Of a DNA stretch of 47,610 nucleotides, positions 8,678-17,057 are shown one piece after another. The stretch's first letter is position 1. Each line of letters opens with the position of its first letter. Made by a program: the position numbers and the translations under genes. The notes below the pieces were generated by a model. The model made no database searches. It worked only from the letters and a program-made list of their open reading frames with translations, and was not told the DNA's origin. Source of the stretch: CAYNZP01 sp964401835 (GTDB taxonomy: Bacteria; Planctomycetota; Phycisphaerae; SM23-33); the NCBI GenBank assembly GCA_964401835.1, contig CAYNZP010000017.1:1-47610 (forward strand). The letters run 5' to 3'.

Positions 8678-9265
8678 ATGCCGGCAAAGAAGAAAACGAA
8701 AAAAATTAAAAGGAAAGATCAGATTCGACAGGAAGAATTCTGGCATCGTTTCAAGCAATCGCCTTTTTATCAACTAGCTTCTGAAATAGGCTTAAAACTG
8801 GGTATAAGGGATGTTCAGAGGTCGGAGGAGGAATTTAAAGGATTTATTTTCATATCACCCGAAGAACTTATTGGGACAGAAGGAAATGAATGGATTTATT
8901 ATGAAAAAGCTCTGCGAAGGGCTACTAGTCTTTATGAAGATTTCCTTCCATCAAAAAAGCCTCCATCAACCCATCCTCCAACACCGGAGGTTGGTCTTGC
9001 TGAACTTCATAAATGGTGTATAGAGTCCTATTTCGATTTGGTTGATAAAAAGAATAATGACCATCTTGTTCCCTTATCTGAAGCTGAAAAAGATGTTTGG
9101 GATGAATTAAAGGGACGGATATTAAATTCAGCCGAATTAGGTAAAAGGCTCGATAGAACACCTGACTCAATACGTGAAAAAATAGCTGGTATTCGAGTGA
9201 CAGGTCGAAAAATAGAAAACAGAGGTAATTGCGGATATTATCGACCAGATGCGCCGCCCCTATAA
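8678..9265 (+). CDS. Hypothetical protein with probable C-terminal winged-helix segment
   Basis: A 195-residue protein that I do not recognise. The start has AAAGGAAG at suitable distance. The first 20 residues are almost all Lys and other charged residues (KKKTKKIKRKDQ), typical of nucleic-acid-binding tails. The C-terminal third, around residues 139-190, has SAELGKRLDRTPDSIREKIAGIR followed by a short basic strand and RGNCGYYRP, which looks like a helix-turn-helix with a wing. It could be a DNA-binding regulator of the packaging cassette that starts about 100 bases downstream on the same strand, but a hairpin with a T run separates them. Fold and role are inferred, not established. Confidence 0.55.
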   Translation: MPAKKKTKKIKRKDQIRQEEFWHRFKQSPFYQLASEIGLKLGIRDVQRSEEEFKGFIFISPEELIGTEGNEWIYYEKALRRATSLYEDFLPSKKPPSTHPPTPEVGLAELHKWCIESYFDLVDKKNNDHLVPLSEAEKDVWDELKGRILNSAELGKRLDRTPDSIREKIAGIRVTGRKIENRGNCGYYRPDAPPL

Positions 9266-9322
9266 TAAAAAAACGATTTCACAACGAGCTTACATCTAGA
9301 GTCAATTTATTTTCCCAAAATG

Positions 9323-9369
9323 CTCTCGTCAGTAAAAACAATGGTGTTTTTCTGACGGGAGTTTTCTTT
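9323..9369 (+). terminator. Terminator-like hairpin overlapping the methyltransferase ribosome site
   Basis: The arms 9323-9339 and 9346-9361 pair (CTC, a T-G wobble, CGTCAG, one bulged T, then AAAAAC), and TTTTCTTT follows at 9362-9369. The next ATG is at 9371 and its only good ribosome site, GGGAG at 9357-9361, lies inside the 3' arm. The element can act as terminator for the gene at 8678 and could also hide the ribosome site. Confidence 0.6.
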
Positions 9370-9370
9370 A

Positions 9371-10660
9371 ATGAAAATCAAAACAGTACCTATTTCGAAG
9401 ATCAATCCAGCGTCGTACAACCCTCGCAAGGATCTCAAGCCGGACGATCCTGAGTACCAACGCCTGGTCAGGAGTATCGGCGAGTTCGGGTGTGTCGAAC
9501 CTTTGGTCTGGAACAGCAGAACAGGCAATCTCGTTTCAGGCCACCAGCGTTACAAGGTGTTGTTGGCGCAGGGTGTCAAAGAAATCCCGGTTAGCGTTGT
9601 TGACTTGCCTTTGGAAAAAGAAAAAGCCTTAAACGTCGCACTCAATAAAATCGACGGCCAGTGGGATCAGGATAAACTCTCGGAGTTGTTGGCTGAGCTT
9701 GTCCAGGCCCCTGAAATCGACATCGAGCTGACGGGCTTTGCTTTGCCGGAGGTTGAGAATCTGTTGTCTGATGTTGTGAATGATGAAGATTCAGAAAAAT
9801 TCGATATCGAGTCCGAGCTTTCTTCAGATTTGCCCGTTATTACGAAAGCGGGTGAATTGATTGAATTGGGAATAGATGGCCAGCACAGAGTTTTCTGCGG
9901 CGATGTAACCAATTTGTCGCATGTGGCAAATTTAATGGGCGATCAACGCGCCAGCCTTTGCAATACTGATCCGCCTTATGGCGTCAACTATAATCGCAAC
10001 AACCGGCCATCTGGAAAAAGACATAAAAAATCCGGGGCCGATTCAAACCTGATAGTCAACGACGATCTGACTCCTCAAAAATACGCAAAATGGTTTCAGA
10101 AAGTCGCTGATACACTTGCCGAAATCCTGGCTGCGGGTTCCCCGTTTTATATCTGGAACAGCTTTAAAAACTTCGGCTTGATGCATGACCTGATTACCAA
10201 TCGAGGTTTTAAAGTTGCTTCGGTGCTTACATGGGCAAAGGAATCTTTCTCTCCGGGATTTGGGGACTTTAACCAGCAGACGGAGTTTTGCTTCTATGGC
10301 TGGAAGATCGGTGCGCGGCATCGTTGGTATGGACCCAAAAGCGAAACCACACTTTGGCGGGTCCGTCGTGACCGCACTCAATTATATCGTCATCCCACGC
10401 AGAAGGCATTGGAACTTGCCGAACGGGCGATCCGTAATTCTTCAAAGCCAGGGGACATCGTGTTCGATCCCTTCCTGGGCAGTGGCACGACGCTTATTGG
10501 TGCAGCAAGGCTTGGCAGGCGCTGCTTCGGGATGGAGATCGAACCAAAATACTGCGATGTGATTATCAGAAGATATATCTCACTGGCAGGGGAAAAGGCC
10601 GTGAAACCCGAAATCGCCGATCGCTATCGCATACCAGATCAGCAGGAGGTTTGTTCATGA
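9371..10660 (+). CDS. ParB-domain DNA methyltransferase (N4/N6, beta class)
   Basis: A 429-residue two-domain protein. Residues 1-90 are a ParB/Srx-like domain with the NPR (17-19) and GHQR (57-60) motifs. The rest is a DNA methyltransferase with the catalytic DPPYG at 200-204, HPTQK at 341-345 and the SAM-binding FDPFLGSGTT at 365-374. The catalytic motif coming before the SAM motif marks the beta class, which methylates adenine N6 or cytosine N4. This fusion is common in prophages and integrated elements. Its stop overlaps the next start as ATGA, and the next two genes are terminase-like, so it belongs to a packaging cassette, perhaps marking the element's DNA. No cognate restriction enzyme is visible. 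The recognition site is unknown. Confidence 0.88.
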   Translation: MKIKTVPISKINPASYNPRKDLKPDDPEYQRLVRSIGEFGCVEPLVWNSRTGNLVSGHQRYKVLLAQGVKEIPVSVVDLPLEKEKALNVALNKIDGQWDQDKLSELLAELVQAPEIDIELTGFALPEVENLLSDVVNDEDSEKFDIESELSSDLPVITKAGELIELGIDGQHRVFCGDVTNLSHVANLMGDQRASLCNTDPPYGVNYNRNNRPSGKRHKKSGADSNLIVNDDLTPQKYAKWFQKVADTLAEILAAGSPFYIWNSFKNFGLMHDLITNRGFKVASVLTWAKESFSPGFGDFNQQTEFCFYGWKIGARHRWYGPKSETTLWRVRRDRTQLYRHPTQKALELAERAIRNSSKPGDIVFDPFLGSGTTLIGAARLGRRCFGMEIEPKYCDVIIRRYISLAGEKAVKPEIADRYRIPDQQEVCS

Positions 10661-11364
10661 GTTCAGGGAATAAAGGGCCGGAAAATTCAATCGTTCCAGA
10701 GCAGAAATCGGATGACGCTGAGGCGAACACGCTTTCACTGCTTGAAAAAATACAAAAACGCAGCATTTCGCCGTCAGCCATCAGCAAAGAGCAAAGACGT
10801 CAGTTGGTTTCCTACCTGATGGCTGACGGTTATTCAACGGCTGAAATCGCAAGGGTTCTTGAGGTTGCCGACCGCACAATTCTTCGCGATAAAAAAATAA
10901 TTTCAAAGGCCAATGCAATTGAGCATAACCCGAAAATGGTCGGGGAAAAAGTTGGCCAACTGGAACAAACCGTTGCTCAGGTTATGCAACGCCTGCGCCG
11001 TATCGCAAAGGCCCCAGGAACTCCTCCCGCTGTCAGGGTTGAAGCGGAACGTGGTGTCTGGAAGACACAAAGGGAGCTTGTCGAAACCCTCCAAAAACTT
11101 GGATACCTTCCGACGGCAGCTCAAAGAATCGAGGCTGATTTCATGCACCGTCTGGAGGAGCCGCCAACCTACGAGCAGATGCTGGTCAGCGTTGGCCATT
11201 TGGAGCCCCTGTTCCTGGATGTTCCAGAAAGTGACAAGGGAGCAGCCAGGGAATTTGAAGAAGTCAAGGATATGTTGAGTCGTTTCTCAGTTAGTGAAAA
11301 GTTATCTAATATTTCAGAAAACATTGAAAAGGAGTTTAATAATGGCGTTAACAATGAAGAATAA
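10657..11364 (+). CDS. Small terminase-like DNA-binding protein
   Basis: A 235-residue protein whose ATG 10657 overlaps the methyltransferase stop as ATGA and has a perfect AGGAGG seven bases upstream. Residues 45-82 form a clear helix-turn-helix (EQRRQLVSYLMADGYSTAEIA..LEVADRTILRD), resembling the DNA-recognition domain of phage small terminase subunits and of sigma-like regions. A long helical part (95-150) could give oligomerisation, and the C-terminus is acidic and probably disordered. It overlaps the start of the large terminase gene by 23 bases, the usual order for terS-terL. Identification as TerS rests on context and the HTH; a transcriptional regulator is the alternative. Confidence 0.65.
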   Translation: MSSGNKGPENSIVPEQKSDDAEANTLSLLEKIQKRSISPSAISKEQRRQLVSYLMADGYSTAEIARVLEVADRTILRDKKIISKANAIEHNPKMVGEKVGQLEQTVAQVMQRLRRIAKAPGTPPAVRVEAERGVWKTQRELVETLQKLGYLPTAAQRIEADFMHRLEEPPTYEQMLVSVGHLEPLFLDVPESDKGAAREFEEVKDMLSRFSVSEKLSNISENIEKEFNNGVNNEE

Positions 11365-12946
11365 CAATTATCAGAGCCGTAAGGCAATACAACTCAAGCT
11401 TTCCGCCTTACGTCGCAAGCTTGGTCAGCTGTCTTTTCGTTGCTTTGCAAATACTTATTTGTCGGGTTACTTCAAACATCCCCCGTCCGAAATGCATGAA
11501 GAGATGTTCGATCTGCTTGAAAAAGCGACCCTGAGGCGTAATGCAAGGCTTGCCATCGCAGCCCCGCGTTGCCATGCCAAAAGTACACTGATAAGTCAGG
11601 CGTATGTGCTTTGGTGCATATGTTATGGTCTTGAAAATTATATCGTCCTGATAAGCGATACGGCAGAACAGGCGATTGACCACCTTTCGGCCGTCAAAAA
11701 GGAGCTGGAGTCGAATCCGCTGCTGCTTGAGGATTTTCGGGATGTCGCTGAAGCGCCTGGTGTCAAGCCAGGACCTGAACGCTGGAGAAAAAATGACATC
11801 ATTTCAAAAAATGGCATAAAGGTTCTCGCCCTGGGAGCGGGTCAGAAAATCCGTGGTCGAAAGCATCGTCAGCACAGACCTTCATTGATAGTCCTTGACG
11901 ATGTCGAAAATCAGAAGGAGGTGATTTCGCAGGAACAACGTGAATACAAGATGGAATGGTTCAAAAAGTCGGTAATGAAAGCCGGTGTCATCTCCATGAC
12001 CAATGTGGTTGTGGCCGGTACGGTACTTCATTATGACTCCCTGCTGGCAAATCTCCTTGATTGTACAAAGATGCCGGGTTGGACTTCTCGAAAATACAAG
12101 GCGGTGATATCATGGGCGAACAGAGATGATTTGTGGCAGCTTTGGACAAAGATTTACACTAATCAGGAATCCCATGACGGCAGGACCGGACCTGAGGCCG
12201 CAAAGGACTATTTCGAGGCAAATCAGGAACAGATGCTTGCCGGATCGAAGGTTCTCTGGCCTGAAGGAGAAAGCTATTATCAGTTGATGGAGTTGCGCCT
12301 TTGCGATGGTCAGGGGAGTTTCGACAGCGAAAAGCAGAATGAACCGCTTGATCCCGCTCAGTGTTATTTCAATATGGAAAACGCAACTTACTGGGACGAT
12401 CAGTACAGAAGCGTTGATGAACTTCTTGCCAAACTTGGTGGCAATTCAGAGATATTTGGTGCATGTGACCCTTCATTGGGCCTGGCCGGTAAAAACCATG
12501 ACGATACCGCGATTATCACCATTCTCAAACACGAGCCTACAGGGCATATGTATGTGCTGGATGCGGACATAAGCCGACGCAAGCCGCATGAAACGATAAC
12601 AGCGATCTACAATTATTTTCGTGAACGAAAATATGCAAGATTCGGATTGGAAACAAATCAGTTTCAGCATTTTATGGCTAGTGAGCTCAGGCGTTTTATG
12701 ACAAAGTCCGGTATGTACGGCAAGATCACCGACATCAAGCATACTTCAGACAAGCTTGGTCGCATTCAGTCGCTGGAGTCGTTGGTGGCAACAGGTCAAC
12801 TTCGATTCAGTAGAAAACACAGTAAATTGATTGAGCAGCTGAGGCACTTTCCAAAGGCGAGTCATGATGATGGGCCTGATGCCCTGGAAATGGCCGTAAA
12901 ACTTGCAAACGAACCTGTAATAATATTCTTCCGAGAGCAGTATTAG
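11342..12946 (+). CDS. Phage terminase large subunit
   Basis: A 534-residue DNA-packaging motor. I choose the ATG 11342 because AAAAGGAG precedes it at good spacing; a start at 11294 lacks one. The ATPase half has a Walker A-like APRCHAKS at 74-81 and Walker B LIVLDDVE at 182-189, with a coupling-type VAGT at 224-227. The nuclease half has GACDPSLG (Asp376), HDDTA (386-390) and the C-terminal DDGPDALE metal site, as in the psiM2/TIGR01630 branch. Length and domain order match full-length phage TerL, so the protein looks intact. A strong terminator follows and no portal, protease or capsid genes are present, which is odd for a prophage and suggests a remnant, a satellite or another packaging-related element. 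Confidence 0.88.
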   Translation: MALTMKNNNYQSRKAIQLKLSALRRKLGQLSFRCFANTYLSGYFKHPPSEMHEEMFDLLEKATLRRNARLAIAAPRCHAKSTLISQAYVLWCICYGLENYIVLISDTAEQAIDHLSAVKKELESNPLLLEDFRDVAEAPGVKPGPERWRKNDIISKNGIKVLALGAGQKIRGRKHRQHRPSLIVLDDVENQKEVISQEQREYKMEWFKKSVMKAGVISMTNVVVAGTVLHYDSLLANLLDCTKMPGWTSRKYKAVISWANRDDLWQLWTKIYTNQESHDGRTGPEAAKDYFEANQEQMLAGSKVLWPEGESYYQLMELRLCDGQGSFDSEKQNEPLDPAQCYFNMENATYWDDQYRSVDELLAKLGGNSEIFGACDPSLGLAGKNHDDTAIITILKHEPTGHMYVLDADISRRKPHETITAIYNYFRERKYARFGLETNQFQHFMASELRRFMTKSGMYGKITDIKHTSDKLGRIQSLESLVATGQLRFSRKHSKLIEQLRHFPKASHDDGPDALEMAVKLANEPVIIFFREQY

Positions 12947-12991
12947 AATTAAATTGCTGATGTGAGACTAATTCAGGTTTTCGTTTAACGC

Positions 12992-13040
12992 GAAGGGAGC
13001 ACCAATCCGTTCATTTGATGGATTGGTGCTCCTTCTTTTT
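12992..13040 (+). terminator. Strong terminator closing the packaging cassette
   Basis: A perfect 13-bp stem (12996-13008 with 13020-13032) with an 11-base loop, followed by TTCTTTTT. It lies about 50 bases after the terminase stop and could serve the minus-strand genes that end at 13104 only weakly, as the A tract on the other side is poor. Confidence 0.85.
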
Positions 13041-13103
13041 GCCATTATCTTTACAGGAGGTAAGTTTTCGAATATTTCCAAAACAAGCCAATCGCGAGTC
13101 ATA

Positions 13104-13676
13104 TTATTCGGAGTGGTTCGCTGATGGACTTTTGGTTCGGTTTTCATTGGGCAAAACGTACAAATCATAAAATCGTCTAATGGACTTCCTGCGAGACTCT
13201 GTTAATGTCCAGGGTTTATGTCCGGCTTTTGGTTCGTAACCTTCAATGACGATGGATTGGGCTTCTGTAAGTTGGCGGATTTGCGAATCCGTTATGGGAA
13301 AATCAACCACTTCCATAATACCCGTTGTCCAGAAGAACCCATGATAGATTCCGCAGGTGGTCATTTCCACATCACCGTTTTGCAGGACAACCTTTTCGCC
13401 ATCAACCGTATATGCAAGCTCATAAGATTCCAATGGGTGTGGTCTTGTTGGACGTGCCTCTGTTCGCATATGGAATACGGTTTCATTTTTCTGATCGAGA
13501 TCTTTTACAAGACTGCATTTTTCGATCCCGGCCACAAAATTCATTGGAATCGGATCTGTCAGATATATTTTTTCACCGTTCTTTGCTTTCTTTGAATGGG
13601 ACATGATGCAGCCGGGGAAAAAGCAAACAGCAATTAAAGCGATAAATATTGCAGAATTGTTTTTCAGATTAGACAT
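13104..13676 (-). CDS. Hypothetical lipoprotein
   Basis: A 190-residue protein with a lipoprotein signal peptide: two Lys/Asn-rich turns, a hydrophobic core at residues 9-20 and the lipobox FPGC with the acylated Cys at position 23. The mature part is hydrophilic with a beta-rich centre (EKVVLQNGDVEMTTCGIYHG) and no motif I recognise. AAAGGAATC is a good ribosome site. The gene begins 13 bases after the stop of the PEP-CTERM propeller gene, so the two are probably co-transcribed and both products leave the cytoplasm. The protein could anchor or process its partner, but nothing in the sequence shows this. Confidence 0.7.
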   Translation of the reverse strand: MSNLKNNSAIFIALIAVCFFPGCIMSHSKKAKNGEKIYLTDPIPMNFVAGIEKCSLVKDLDQKNETVFHMRTEARPTRPHPLESYELAYTVDGEKVVLQNGDVEMTTCGIYHGFFWTTGIMEVVDFPITDSQIRQLTEAQSIVIEGYEPKAGHKPWTLTESRRKSIRRFYDLYVLPNENRTKSPSANHSE

Positions 13677-13689
13677 ATTATGATTCCTT

Positions 13690-14724
13690 TCATTTTTTTA
13701 TTACTGCAGAAGATCTTTTGAGTAAAGAAAGGCTGCCAAATGCCAACAGGCACAATGTTGCAGGTTCGGGAACCGGCACAATCGCTATATCCATGGGGCT
13801 GTTAAGTAAATCGCCCGAAGAAAGAATTGTCTGACCGCCCGTTACAGGATCGATTTTCAGAATTGCATCCATGGTAGAATCCGTAACAAAAATTTCACCA
13901 TCGGCAGAGGCTGTGATCCCGAAGGGACTTTCGAAGAATCCTCCACTTGATAAAAGGCTTTGCGAGCCAGTTAAGGGATTGACGCGTATTATTGCATTAC
14001 CGTGGATGGTTCCGTTGGGGTCCTGATCTGCAATAAGAAGATTGCCGTTTGCTTCTACAGCAATGCCATATGGCAAAAAGAAGAGCCCACCGTAGGATAC
14101 GCTTGTTTGCGTTCCGTTGGTCTTATCAACGGAAATTACTGATCCGGCTGTTCCACTTGCAATTATTCCTGAATCAACGACAAGTATCTCTCCGTTTGCA
14201 TCGAGGGCAATCCCGGTGACACTGTTAAAAACACCTCCGGATGAAACAAGCGTTTGGTTCCCTGTTAATGGATCGATCTTAAGAATCCCGGTGTGATCTG
14301 TGACTGTTTCCAGATCGAATACCGTAACAAAGATATCCCCGTGTGAATCAACTGCCAAATGTGTGACATTTCCCAAAAAGCCGCCTTCGCAGATCAATGT
14401 CTGTGTTCCTGTCTCAACATCGATTCTAATAATCTTCCCGTCACTTCGACCTGTGGCATCGGCCACAAGCAAGTCGCCATTGAGATCAAAAGCAACACCG
14501 CGTGGTGCTGAAAAAAAGCCTCCAGAGGCAAATATGCTTTGATCTCCCGTAAACGGATCGATGCGAATAATCGCAGAAGTGGACTGATCCGCAACAACCA
14601 GGTCACCCGGATTCAATAGACCTCCGCTTGCATAGCTCACACCGAGCCAAATGCAAATAATGCAAACCACTACTCTGCATGTGAATCTTCCCAAAACCCT
14701 TTGTCGATCGAGGTTTTTCCCCAT
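13690..14724 (-). CDS. Secreted beta-propeller (NHL-like) protein with PEP-CTERM tail
   Basis: A 344-residue exported protein. The ATG 14724 has a GGAAGGG ribosome site; the longer reading frame upstream runs through structured leader DNA and is not credible. Residues 14-35 form a signal peptide. Six repeats of about 45 residues follow, each with an I-x-R/K-I/V-D-P-x-T-G-x-Q pattern, then a glycine-rich turn and a strand such as GDLLVAD, GEILVVD or GEIFVTD, which predicts a six-bladed propeller. The tail has the VPEPATL motif, a hydrophobic helix and a basic end, the PEP-CTERM sorting signal handled by exosortase. Role is likely extracellular or surface-bound; no enzymatic residues are evident. 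A terminator and alternative hairpins lie directly upstream. Confidence 0.8.
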   Translation of the reverse strand: MGKNLDRQRVLGRFTCRVVVCIICIWLGVSYASGGLLNPGDLVVADQSTSAIIRIDPFTGDQSIFASGGFFSAPRGVAFDLNGDLLVADATGRSDGKIIRIDVETGTQTLICEGGFLGNVTHLAVDSHGDIFVTVFDLETVTDHTGILKIDPLTGNQTLVSSGGVFNSVTGIALDANGEILVVDSGIIASGTAGSVISVDKTNGTQTSVSYGGLFFLPYGIAVEANGNLLIADQDPNGTIHGNAIIRVNPLTGSQSLLSSGGFFESPFGITASADGEIFVTDSTMDAILKIDPVTGGQTILSSGDLLNSPMDIAIVPVPEPATLCLLAFGSLSLLKRSSAVIKK

Positions 14725-14752
14725 GATCCCTTCCTTTCCTTTCCTTTCTGAA

Positions 14753-14767
14753 TAAGCGCATAAAAAA
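14753..14767. repeat. 15-bp direct repeat, left copy (putative attachment site)
   Basis: TAAGCGCATAAAAAA, identical to 20805-20819. The two copies bracket the recombinase-exonuclease-SIR2-HerA block. A 15-base match could arise by chance once in a window of this size, so the placement is the main argument. Confidence 0.45.
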
Positions 14768-14792
14768 TGGAGCGCCGAACCAAGGCCGCTCC
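14762..14792 (-). terminator. Terminator hairpin ahead of the PEP-CTERM propeller gene
   Basis: On the minus strand GGAGCGGCC (14784-14792) pairs with GGCGCTCC (14769-14776) with one bulged G, a 7-base loop, and then a T run (A tract 14762-14767). It sits about 40 bases before the start codon at 14724, inside what should be the leader. Confidence 0.75.
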
Positions 14793-14865
14793 CGAAACCC
14801 CCGCCAAGGGGCGTGCGAAACAGCACATGGCCGACGCTCCTATTCGGAGCGTGGTCCAAGTGACT
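14768..14865 (-). promoter_or_regulatory. Structured leader with mutually exclusive hairpins (attenuator/riboswitch candidate)
   Basis: Upstream of the terminator on the minus strand, ACGCTCC (14846-14852) and GGAGCGT (14834-14840) form a perfect 7-bp hairpin with a 5-base loop, extended by an imperfect outer helix. GGAGCG also recurs in the terminator 5' arm (14787-14792) and CGCTCC in its 3' arm, so arm 1 can pair with arm 2 or arm 3. This is an attenuator layout. It does not match any riboswitch consensus I know. If the 15-bp repeats are attachment sites, this DNA belongs to the island, not to the gene. Confidence 0.45.
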
Positions 14866-14930
14866 GCTTTCACACTTTCGAGAGCGGTTCAAACAACGCT
14901 CAAGTTGGCGGTTTTTCGGGAAGCAGCAAC

Positions 14931-14948
14931 TTGACGCACACGCGTCAA
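14931..14948. repeat. Short inverted repeat upstream of the recombinase
   Basis: TTGACGC and GCGTCAA flank a 4-base centre. It lies in the 317-base gap between the leader hairpins and the recombinase gene, which otherwise holds a small hairpin near 14963-14976 and TTACCG/CGGTAA arms near 15017-15033. These may be recombinase or regulator binding sites; nothing proves it. Confidence 0.35.
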
Positions 14949-15184
14949 TTCAATTGTCTGTTGGGGCAAAAGCCCCGATTTAATTACAAAATCCTTTCGA
15001 TTTGACTCAGCCGGCCTTACCGAAGACCGGTAATCATCCTGTTACCATATTCGCATATTGGGCCATGCAGTCAACCTATTTATTAGCCTCAACTTATTTA
15101 AATAATAGCCCTATATGAACTTGCTATGTACGCAGACATAGGCGTCATATGGGTACATCAAGACAAGTTCAAGGGAGATAAAAA

Positions 15185-17047
15185 ATGATCCAAAAAGCAC
15201 CTTCAAGGCGCCAGACAAGCAGGGCGGTAGGCTATGTCCGCCGTTCGACCGATCGTCAGGAACAGTCGATTCCCGACCAGAAAAAGGCTATCGAGGGGTA
15301 TGTTAAAGAACACAGCCTCCGATTTATCAAATACTATGTTGATGACGCGATAAGCGGGACATCGACACTCGGTAGAAAGGCGTTTCAGCAGATGATGGCC
15401 GATGCCGAAGGCCAGAGCTGCAAGTTCGACATTATCGTCGTCTATGACGTCAAACGCTTTGGCCGTGTCGATAATGACGAAGCCGGCTTTTACCGACACC
15501 GCCTTCGTAAAGCCGGGGTCGATATCAGATATGTCAGCGAGAACTTCAATGGAGATTCAACTGACGATCTGCTTCGACCGGTAAAGCAGTGGCAGGCAAG
15601 GCAGGAATCAAAAGATCTTTCCAAGGTAACAATTCGCGGGCTTATATCAAAAGCCCCCGGTGGCTGGTGGATGGGCGGAACTCCGCCGTATGGCTATGAC
15701 CTGCGATATGAAAACGCAGAGGGTAAGTTCCTGCTGATACTTCGTTACATGCCTGACGGCTCAAAGCCGGTATTTGACGAAAAGGGCAATCTTACACGGA
15801 CATTAAAAAGAGGCGAATCGCTGAGTATATCCAAGGCTGATCGCGCCAAACTCATTCCAAGCGATCCACAGCGCGTTGAAGTAATAAAGCGCATATTCAA
15901 GCTCTATGCCGAAAATGGCAGGGGCTTTAAGGCGTTGGCTGAAGCTCTTAACATGGATGACATACCCACGGCACGTGGACCTGCCTGGTCGCACATATAC
16001 AGCGGATATTGGACGGACACAACGATAAGGGCCATTCTGGTTAATCCCATATATGTCGGAGATATGGTCTGGAACCGCAGAACCGATGCACGTTTCCATA
16101 GGATAAGCGACGGACAGGCCGTCGAACGTGAAAGCGTACATGGCCAGCGGCTTGTGCCCAATGATGAGACGGATTGGATAGTAGTAAGAGATGCACATCC
16201 TGCAATTATCAGCCGCAGGCTTTTCGAGCAGGCAAAAACAAGGCGTGAGCGGAAGATAGCCTCGATACAGCAGCGCGGCTGTGATCCTAGAATGAGAACG
16301 GATTATACGATGCATAAAAGATGGCTGGGAAAGCGGAACCGTTTTATTCTCTCCGGCCTTCTTAAATGCGGCCGTTGCGGCAGCAGGTATCAGGGTGTAA
16401 CGCGATTCAAGGGCAAGATGCGGCGTGATGGAACGCGAAGCAAGCATTATTACTACGGCTGCGGGGGATATATAACAAAAGGTAAAAGCGTCTGTGAGTT
16501 TGGTGAAATTCCGCAGGATATTCTGGAGCAAGCCGTGATTGATGCGGTGCTTGAGTTTTACAAACCATATCTTGAAAAAGACGGCCGCCAGAAATTGGCG
16601 GAAGCTGTCAAAGCCCAGATAGGCAACGAAGGTGAGGACTTCACAGCCGCCAGACAGCGGGCCGAAGAAGAACTTGAGCGGATAGGGCGGATAATTGAAA
16701 ACCTGCTGGATAATATCACGCAAGCCAATCGGGAACTTGTGGACAAAAGACTGGCTGAACTAACCAAGCAGCGTCAGCAACTCGAAAGCCGTCTTGAAGA
16801 ACTTGATAGGTTGGTTGTTTCAAAAGCTGAGATTAAATCGATAACAGATGAAGCCATGCAGTTCCTCGCCAGCTTGGAGTTTACACTCCGCAACGGCCTT
16901 CCGCAGGAAAAGTTGGAAGCTCTAAGGTTGTGCATCGAACGTATCCTCATCGGCCAATCGGCTGGGAAAATCAATTTAACAATCCATAAAGTTCCAGCCG
17001 GTAATATTGCGAAGTTCTGCGAAGTTGAATGTGATTTAGTTTTCTAG
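15185..17047 (+). CDS. Large serine recombinase (site-specific integrase)
   Basis: A 620-residue large serine recombinase of normal full length. Residues 13-150 are the catalytic resolvase domain with YVRRS and nucleophile Ser21, followed by QEQSIPDQ and the VVYDVKRFGR block with its Arg. The recombinase domain (about 165-345) includes PPYGY and the RRIFKLYAENG..ALAEALN region. A zinc ribbon (CGRCG near residue 398, then a later Cys pair) and a coiled coil (about 480-560) complete the DNA-binding half. GGGAG precedes the ATG. Such enzymes integrate and excise elements between short att sites. It is the first gene of a block that ends with SIR2 and HerA genes, flanked by 15-bp direct repeats, so it is probably the element's own integrase. 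Confidence 0.92.
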   Translation: MIQKAPSRRQTSRAVGYVRRSTDRQEQSIPDQKKAIEGYVKEHSLRFIKYYVDDAISGTSTLGRKAFQQMMADAEGQSCKFDIIVVYDVKRFGRVDNDEAGFYRHRLRKAGVDIRYVSENFNGDSTDDLLRPVKQWQARQESKDLSKVTIRGLISKAPGGWWMGGTPPYGYDLRYENAEGKFLLILRYMPDGSKPVFDEKGNLTRTLKRGESLSISKADRAKLIPSDPQRVEVIKRIFKLYAENGRGFKALAEALNMDDIPTARGPAWSHIYSGYWTDTTIRAILVNPIYVGDMVWNRRTDARFHRISDGQAVERESVHGQRLVPNDETDWIVVRDAHPAIISRRLFEQAKTRRERKIASIQQRGCDPRMRTDYTMHKRWLGKRNRFILSGLLKCGRCGSRYQGVTRFKGKMRRDGTRSKHYYYGCGGYITKGKSVCEFGEIPQDILEQAVIDAVLEFYKPYLEKDGRQKLAEAVKAQIGNEGEDFTAARQRAEEELERIGRIIENLLDNITQANRELVDKRLAELTKQRQQLESRLEELDRLVVSKAEIKSITDEAMQFLASLEFTLRNGLPQEKLEALRLCIERILIGQSAGKINLTIHKVPAGNIAKFCEVECDLVF

Positions 17048-17057
17048 AAAGGAATTC

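Noticed and set aside
15803..16723. A 306-codon minus-strand frame inside the recombinase gene
   Set aside because: The plus-strand protein has full recombinase domain architecture, and the antisense product looks like random hydrophobic translation.
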